A stretch of DNA of 64,000 nt from Zea mays (Eukaryota; Streptophyta; Magnoliopsida; Poales; Poaceae). The translations under genes were made by a program, and so were the position numbers. The notes below the pieces were generated by a model. The model was not told the DNA's origin, made no database searches, and saw only the letters and a list, made by a program, of their open reading frames with translations. Positions 58,166 through 64,000 of the stretch are shown here, one piece after another; position 1 is the first letter of the stretch, and the number at the start of each line of letters is the position of its first letter. The stretch lies in contig NC_050101.1 in the NCBI RefSeq assembly GCF_902167145.1, positions 131,656,990-131,720,989 of the forward strand, read 5' to 3'.

Positions 58166-59059
58166 CCTTCGCGGAGAAGGATCCCTTTCGGAGTATCCCC
58201 TTTCCCGGTCCCTGTAGCAAGAGAGAGAAAGAGGAAGAGGATACGAAATCGAACGTCGTGGCGCACCTTTTTTGACGCGGTCATTATGGCGGAGGTGAAG
58301 CGTCGCTTGCTTCGCCTGCCAAAGGTGCCGCCTGTCCTGCCGTAGAGTTAATGCGACGGGACGAGTGGTTCGCTGGGCAGCAGTTGTGTGTGCGCGAGCC
58401 GTTCGAGGAACAGAACACGGGCGTGTCGTCTTCACGCCGTGGGAGAGGGCTCTCTCGCTGTCCCAGGAGAGGACGTGAGCCTGTAGACGACTTGACCGCT
58501 GCTTCTGCCCGCCTGCCGCCACCATTACTGCCGGCCCACTTTTGGCCATATTGACCGTCGCGCCTTCTCCTGCGGCTGACTGATCCGTGACCGATGTGCT
58601 CGGTTGGCACTGTTGGGTCATGCGCAGGGTCGCCTCGAGTCGCGGCACTGGTTCCGCAGTCGAGAAGGCACGGTACTGGCGCAAGTGGCGGTGCAGCTTC
58701 TCGCATGTAGTAACCGGCGCGCCGGTTACATGACGTGTGGGCCTGGGCCCCCATGCTGGACGCGTCGGAGTCGAAAGGGTGCACCCCCTTGGTACGGTTG
58801 CATGCCGCTTGCATGGCAGTCCGCCCTTTCACCCGCTAGTCCGGGCGAAAGTGGAGGAGTGCTTGTAACCGCTGGGCAGTTGTACGCTCCGCGCGCGGCG
58901 CTTGGCTCCTTCTGTCCTGGGCCAGCTTGCATGACGCGTGGGACCTAGCCCCCATGTCGTAGGGGGAGGACCTTGGAGCGTGTTGGTGAAGACTCAACCC
59001 GCGACGGCTGAGGACGCAAGTGGGGAGAGTTGCCTTTAAAAGGAGGGTGACCCCCTTGG

Positions 59060-59902
59060 ATGGCAACCATGTCTTCGCACTCCCTTCATGCATCGCGTCC
59101 TTCCACCTTCCGAGCCCCCAGATGGGGAGCGCCCGCGGTTCTTCCGTCTTGTCGTCGTTGGAGGAACGCAACTTCACGGAAGTTGGTACCTTTCAGCCAT
59201 CGCTCGGCTTCAAGGATTTTCATCAGGCAGCCCGACTGCATCCCCTCACCGGTGGTCACCCAAGACGGTGACCACCAGTTCGATGGTGGGGAGAAGCGAG
59301 CCGGGCTACGGCCTTTGTCCCTCCCTCAGCTTCAAGGATTTTCATCATCAGTGCTGGGGAGGGGAGTGCGCCGAGTTGGGGCCTGTCTCCGCGCTGGCAG
59401 TGGCCCGCTCCTTCCCTCAGTGATCGGGGGGAAGGGCGTTCGCCGTTCGTGGCGCTGGCAGCTGCTGCGTGTCTGGCTCTCCGGCCTGAGCGGCTTCGGC
59501 GCTGCTTCCAGTGCCACCTCCCACCGAGGCAGCCGGAAGAGGTTTCTCCGCCGACGAGATAGTCGGAGCCACCCGCGGACTAACCTCCGACTCCACGGCC
59601 TTGGTAGCTTGTCCTCGCCCCTCGAGTGGGGACGTGGGCGAGGGCCTTGTCGCAGCAGCGTCTACCCTGAGGTCATCGCTGCTGATGTTTGGCCGCCCGG
59701 AGCGGAGGTCGTTGTCGTTGCTGCCGGAGCGGGCGACGGTGAGCCACCTGTCGGCGTTTTGTCGCCCCGCATGCCCTCCGGTGTGGGGGGTTGTTCGTAC
59801 CTGCGGGGGTGGAACCGGAGTTCCGTCTGTAATGGCACCTTGAGTGCCGGTGTCTATTCATTGTGGCTGTCGGGGCCTGAACATGTATGTATTTTGGCAT
59901 GA
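59060..59902 (+). other. Conserved antisense frame in element D (280 codons)
   Basis: An uninterrupted frame runs opposite to element D, downstream of integrase. Its protein aligns with frames at 18175-17434 in C. It is rich in Ser, Arg, Gly and Pro; no domain or membrane segment is recognised. Its place resembles that of the antisense genes of A and B, but there is no sequence similarity to them by eye, and it has no clear TATA box or introns. It may be a by-product of high GC. Confidence 0.4.
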
Positions 59903-61148
59903 AGCCGTGTTTTTCCTCATTTCGAGCACTAGGACTCGCCTGTCGGCTAGCTGAACCGCTTAACCAAGTGTGAGTTGCCTCGTGCGAAGGTGACGAGTGA
60001 GGTATCCGTATCCCGGAGGCGTAGGAGTCCCTCGGCTCGGTCGGCCTTGCCGCCTGAGGCTTCTCTTACTTAGTTAAAGGAACCCTCGGCCGCTCTGCGA
60101 TGAGCCGGAGCCGGAGGCAGCGGTGCCACCACGGACAGAGGCAGAGATGGCTCTAAAAGAAGCTTCGTCGGCCGGAGCCTGGTCGGGTCGTCCACTGGCG
60201 GGGCCGACGCCGGAGTCGGGTTGCCGAGGCCACGAGCCGGGCTGATGTCCTCGGGGGATAGCTGGCTGAGGCTGCAGAGCGGCCGGTCGAGTCGTTTGCT
60301 TGGGCCGGGTTCTCGGAGGAGACCCCGGCGACCATGGCCCAGGCGTGGTGCCAACAGGTTCCTTCGAGGTGGAGATCCTCCGACCGTGTTGCCGTCCGAG
60401 GCCGGGTCGGATTCCGCCGAAGGTGGAGTCGACGCCGAGGGTGCTGCTGCTCCCCCACTGATGTCTGACCCTGCAGGAACAGTTTATCTTGTAGTGTGTG
60501 TATGTTTTTTGCGGTCGTCGAGGCCCAAACATATCGTCGTCGTGTTGTAAAGCTGCGTTTCTTTTCCCCTTGTTTCGAGTATCTGGACTTATTTGTCGGT
60601 AACAGAATTGTTTGTCCGAGCGAGAGTTACTTTTTGCGGAAGGTGATGAGTGAGGTATCCGTATCCCGGAGGCGTAGGAGTCCCTCGACTTGATCGGCCT
60701 TGCCGCTTACGTGTGCTCTTACTCGTCTGTAGGATTCTGTTATCGATATAGTCGAGAAGGCACGAAAAATCGTTTCGGCAGAAAAGTTTCCGAGCAATAA
60801 GACTTGTTCGGTCAGCGGAATCGCTTATCCGAGCGTGAGTTACTTATCGCAGAAGGTGATGAGTGAGGTATCCGTATCCCAGAGGCGTAGGAGTCCCTCG
60901 GCTCGGTCGGCCTTGGCTGCTTACGTGTACTCCGTCGTTTTCAGGATCCCACTTTCGAAGTAGTCGAAATGCACGAAACACGTTCTGGCAGAAAGACCTT
61001 TTCCGAGGAAAATTTTGACGCAGAGGGGGTTCGCCCCTTCTAGCCCCCGAGGGAGGGTCGGGCTTTGCCGAGGCAAGGCTAACCCTTCCTAGATGGTTAG
61101 ACTTTATTGGCGTATGTAAACGAGGTGTATGAACGACTTGAAAACATC

Positions 61149-62649
61149 TTAAGGGTAGAAGCGACGTAGCTGTCGGATGTTCCAAGCGTTGTTGTAGACC
61201 TCGCCTTGACTGTTGGCCAGCTTGTATGTTTCGGGCTTCAAAATCTTGGTGATGATGAATGGCCCTTTCCAGGGAGGCATGAGCTTGTGGCACCCTCGGG
61301 CGTCTTGTCGCAGCCGAAGCACCAAGTCGCCCACCTGGAGGTCTCGGGACCGAACCCCTCGGGCGTGGTAGCGTCGCAGGGACTGCTGATACCGCACCGA
61401 GTGTAGTAAGGCCACGTCCCGAGCCTCTTCCAGCTGGTCCAGTGAGTCTTCTCGGTTGGTTCGATTGCTTTGGTCGTCGTACACCCTCGTCCTCGGGGAA
61501 CCGTATTCTAAGTGTGTGGGCAAGATGGCCTCGGCCCCATAGACTAGAAAGAACGGTGTGAAGCCCGTGGCTCGGCTCGATGTTGTCCTTAGACTCTAGA
61601 CCACCGAGGGGAGTTCCTTCATCTATCGCTTGCCGAACTTGTTGAGGTCGTTGTAGATCCGCGGCTTGAGACCTTGCAGAATCATGCCGTTGGCACGCTC
61701 TACTTGCCCATTCGTCATGGGGTGAGCTACGGTGGCCCAGTCCACCCGGATGTGGTGATCCTCGCAGAAGTCCAGGAACTTTCTGCCGGTGAACTGGGTG
61801 CCGTTGTCGGTGATGATGGAGTTCGGGACCCCGAAGCGATGGATGATGTTGGTGAAGAACGCCACCGCCTGTTCGGACCTGATGCTGTTTAGGGGTCGGA
61901 CCTCGATCCACTTGGAGAATTTGTCGATGGCGACCAGCAGGTGCGTGTAGCCCCCGGGTGCCTTCTGCAAGGGACCGACGAGGTCCAGACCCCACACAGC
62001 AAACGGCCAGGTGATGGGTATTGTCTGTAGAGCCTGAGCGGGGCAGGTGGGTCTGCTTCGCGTAGAATTGACACCCTTGGCAGGTGCATACAATCCTAGT
62101 GGCATCGGCCACCACGGTTGGCCAGTAGAAACCCTGCCGGAATGCGTTTCCAATGAGGGCCCAAGGTGCTGCGTGGTGACCCCAAGCCCCCGAGTGTATT
62201 TCTTGTAATAACTCCTGACCTTCAGCGATGGATATGCATCGCTGGAGGATGCCTGAGGGGCTGCTGTGGTAGAGCTCCTTCCCGTCCCCCAGCAAGACGA
62301 ACGACTTGGCGCGCCGCGCCAGTCGCCGAGCTTCGGCTCGGTCGAGGGGCAGCTCTCGTCGGTAGAGATATTGCAGGTACGAGGTCTGCCAGTCTCGATT
62401 AGGCGGGACCCCATTCCGCTCTTCCTCGACGCGCAGTGCCTCACCCTCGGGGGCCGAGGGTGCCTCGGGCTGAGTCGAGGGTGCCTCGGGCTGAGCCGAG
62501 GGCGCCTTGGGCAGGGCCGAGACCTTCTCAGGCTCGGGCGTGTCGTCGGTCTTGACTGAGGGTTGATGTAGGTCTCGGGAGAAGACGTCCAGGGGAACCG
62601 TTGTCCGCCCCGAGGCTATCTTAGCCAGCTCGTCCGCAAACTCGTTGTA
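61149..62649 (-). pseudogene. pol: Linker and integrase of element D
   Basis: On minus it starts after a TGA (62650-62652) and reads YNEFADELAKIASGR, the AP-rich repeat linker, then the zinc-binding region with intact CxxC (CTCQGC), the catalytic core (WGLDLVGP, TDNGTQF, NGQVERAN) and the C-terminal domain ending at 61149. One extra C near 62045 shifts the frame within ...QTHLP. Two TGG-to-TAG changes (near 61624 and 61597) interrupt the core end. The downstream domain is otherwise well preserved. Confidence 0.85.
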
Positions 62650-63993
62650 TCATCGGGCGATGTGGTTGAGCTCGAGCCCGTAGAACTTGTCCTCCAGGCG
62701 CCGAACCTCATCGCAGTAGGCTTCCATCTTCGGGTCGCGGCAATGGGAGTTCTTCATGACTTGGTCGATGACAAGCTGCGAGTCGCCACGAGCGTCGAGG
62801 CGTCGGACCCCTAGCTCGATGGCGATGCGCAACCCGATAACCAGAGCCTCGTACTCGGCCACATTGTTGGACGCCGGGAAATGGAGGCGCAGCACGTAGC
62901 GGAGGTGCTTCCCGAGGGGTGAGATGAAGAGCAGGCCCGCGCTCGCTCCTGTTTTCATCAGCGACCCGTCGAAAAACATGGTCCAGAGTTCCGACTGGAT
63001 CGGAGCTGTTGGAAGCTGGGTGTCGACCCATTCAGCCACAAAGTCCGCCAAGACTTGGGACTTGATGGCCTTCCGAGGGGCGAACGAGATTGTCTCGCCC
63101 ATGATCTCCACCGCCCACTTTGCAATCCTACCCGGGGCCTCTCGGCACTGGATGATCTCCCCCAGGGGGAAGGATGACACCACAGTCACCGGATGAGACT
63201 CGAAGTAGTGTCGCAACTTTCGCCACGTCAGAATTACCGCGTACAGTAGCTTCTGGATTTGCGGGTAGCGGATTTTGGTCTCGGACAGTACTTCACTGAT
63301 GAAGTAGACCGGCCTCTGGTCGGGCAATGCATGCCCCTCTTCTCGTCTCTCAACCACTATCGCGGCGCTGACCACCTGAGTGGTAGCGGCGACGTAGATC
63401 AAGAGGGCTTCTCCGGCAGTAGGGGGCACCAAGATGGGCGCGCTGGTAAGGAGCGCTTTTAGGTTCCCGAGGGCTTCCTCGGCCTCGGGGGTCCAAGTGA
63501 AGCGCTCGGTCTTCCTCAAGAGGCGGTAAAGAGGTAGGCCTCTTTCACCGAGACGCGAGATGAAACGGCTTAGGGCCGCAAGACATCCCATGACCCTCTG
63601 TACTCCTTTCAAGTCCTTGATAGGGCCCATGTTGGTGATGGCCGCGATTTTCTCTGGGTTGGCCTCGATGCCCCGCTCGGAGACGATGAACCCCAGGAGC
63701 ATGCCTCGGGGGACTCCGAAGACACACTTCTCGGGATTGAGTTTTACGCCTTTCGCCTTGAGACACGGGAATGTCGTTTCAAGGTCGGAAAGGAGGTCAG
63801 AGGCTTTCCTCGTCTTGACTACGATGTCATCGACGTAAGCCTCGACCGTTCGACCAATGTGCTCTCCGAACACGTGGTTCATGCACCTTTGGTATGTCAC
63901 ACCCGCATTCCTCAAACCGAATGGCATAGTAACGTAGCAGTACATGCCAAAGGGTGTGATGAAAGAAGTCGCGAGCTGGTCGGACTCTTTCAT
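62650..63993 (-). pseudogene. pol: Reverse transcriptase with double RNase H of element D
   Basis: On minus the frame enters from outside the window in the RT palm (TPFGMYCYVTMPFGLRN, catalytic YVDD at 63836-63825), continues through the RT thumb, a first RNase H (FTWTPEAEEAL... region with its acidic residues partly changed) and a second, better preserved RNase H: FFDGS, NNVAEYEAL and GDSQLVI supply its acidic residues. A tandem, archaeal-type second RNase H is a hallmark of the Tat lineage. It stops at TGA 62652-62650, probably a mutated Arg codon, since the reading frame continues beyond it into the linker. The frame is open for 447 codons here. Confidence 0.9.
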
Positions 63994-64000
63994 CCTGATT

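Larger units (their letters stand above)
57143..61148. other. Long 3' non-coding region of element D
   Basis: Collinear with 16247-20112 of C. It contains a four-unit tandem repeat (57855-58165), an antisense frame (59060-59902), and dispersed copies of the GAGGGACTCCTACGCC motif, reversed here, near 60025, 60675 and 60890. Confidence 0.7.

Noticed and set aside
60844..62295. 483-codon minus frame taken as one protein
   Set aside because: Real integrase sequence only up to the extra C near 62045; the rest is out of frame.

Overview
The window is plant nuclear DNA, most likely maize (Zea mays) or a very close relative. It is dominated by nested LTR retrotransposons of Ty3/gypsy (mainly Tat-lineage) type, with a few ordinary intron-bearing plant genes between them. 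Family names such as Zeon/Cinful and Huck are recognised from the LTR termini and overall layout from memory, so they are resemblances rather than database hits.

Left block (1-21686): three elements are nested. Element A (plus strand; 3' end of its body plus a 3' LTR at 3984-4567) is inserted in the 3' LTR of element B (minus strand; LTRs at 4568-5038 and 11049-11741). B in turn is inserted in the gag gene of element C (plus strand, Huck-like; gag-pol 11742-16246, 3' LTR 20127-21686). B is Zeon-like and non-autonomous: it has a gag but no pol. A and B each carry, antisense to the element, a homologous three-exon gene with its own TATA box. In B the 1002-codon reading frame is intact after splicing; in A it has one stop codon. 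This antisense spliced gene inside retrotransposons is the most interesting signal in the window.

Middle block (21687-55765): a solo LTR with a perfect 5-bp duplication that contains a hAT-like element; a gypsy gag fragment; a copia pol relic; then low-copy genes. The genes are two nepenthesin-type aspartic proteases (28531-30578 and 42592-44093, both plus), a class III peroxidase (33774-32673, minus), and a five-exon dual-specificity phosphatase orthologous to IBR5 (52443-46313, minus). Between and inside them lie a Mutator-like foldback element (31385-32400, 9-bp TSD), a small CACTA element (34789-35841, 3-bp TSD), a CACTA transposase pseudogene (about 36690-39060), a degraded gypsy element again with antisense coding sequence (about 39090-42000), LINE fragments, a Tourist-like MITE (52755-53032) and other small repeats.

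Right block (55766-64000): a second Huck-like element, D (minus strand), with its 3' LTR at 55766-57127, a long 3' non-coding region, integrase, and RT with a double RNase H. It is inserted in another LTR-like sequence that starts near 54657. Comparing D with C shows that C lost both RNase H domains through a 908-bp deletion flanked by a 5-bp repeat.

The host genes are apparently expressible: each has matching splice sites and intact catalytic residues. The protease pair looks like an old local duplication now separated by transposons. No prokaryotic features, tRNA, rRNA or CRISPR were seen.
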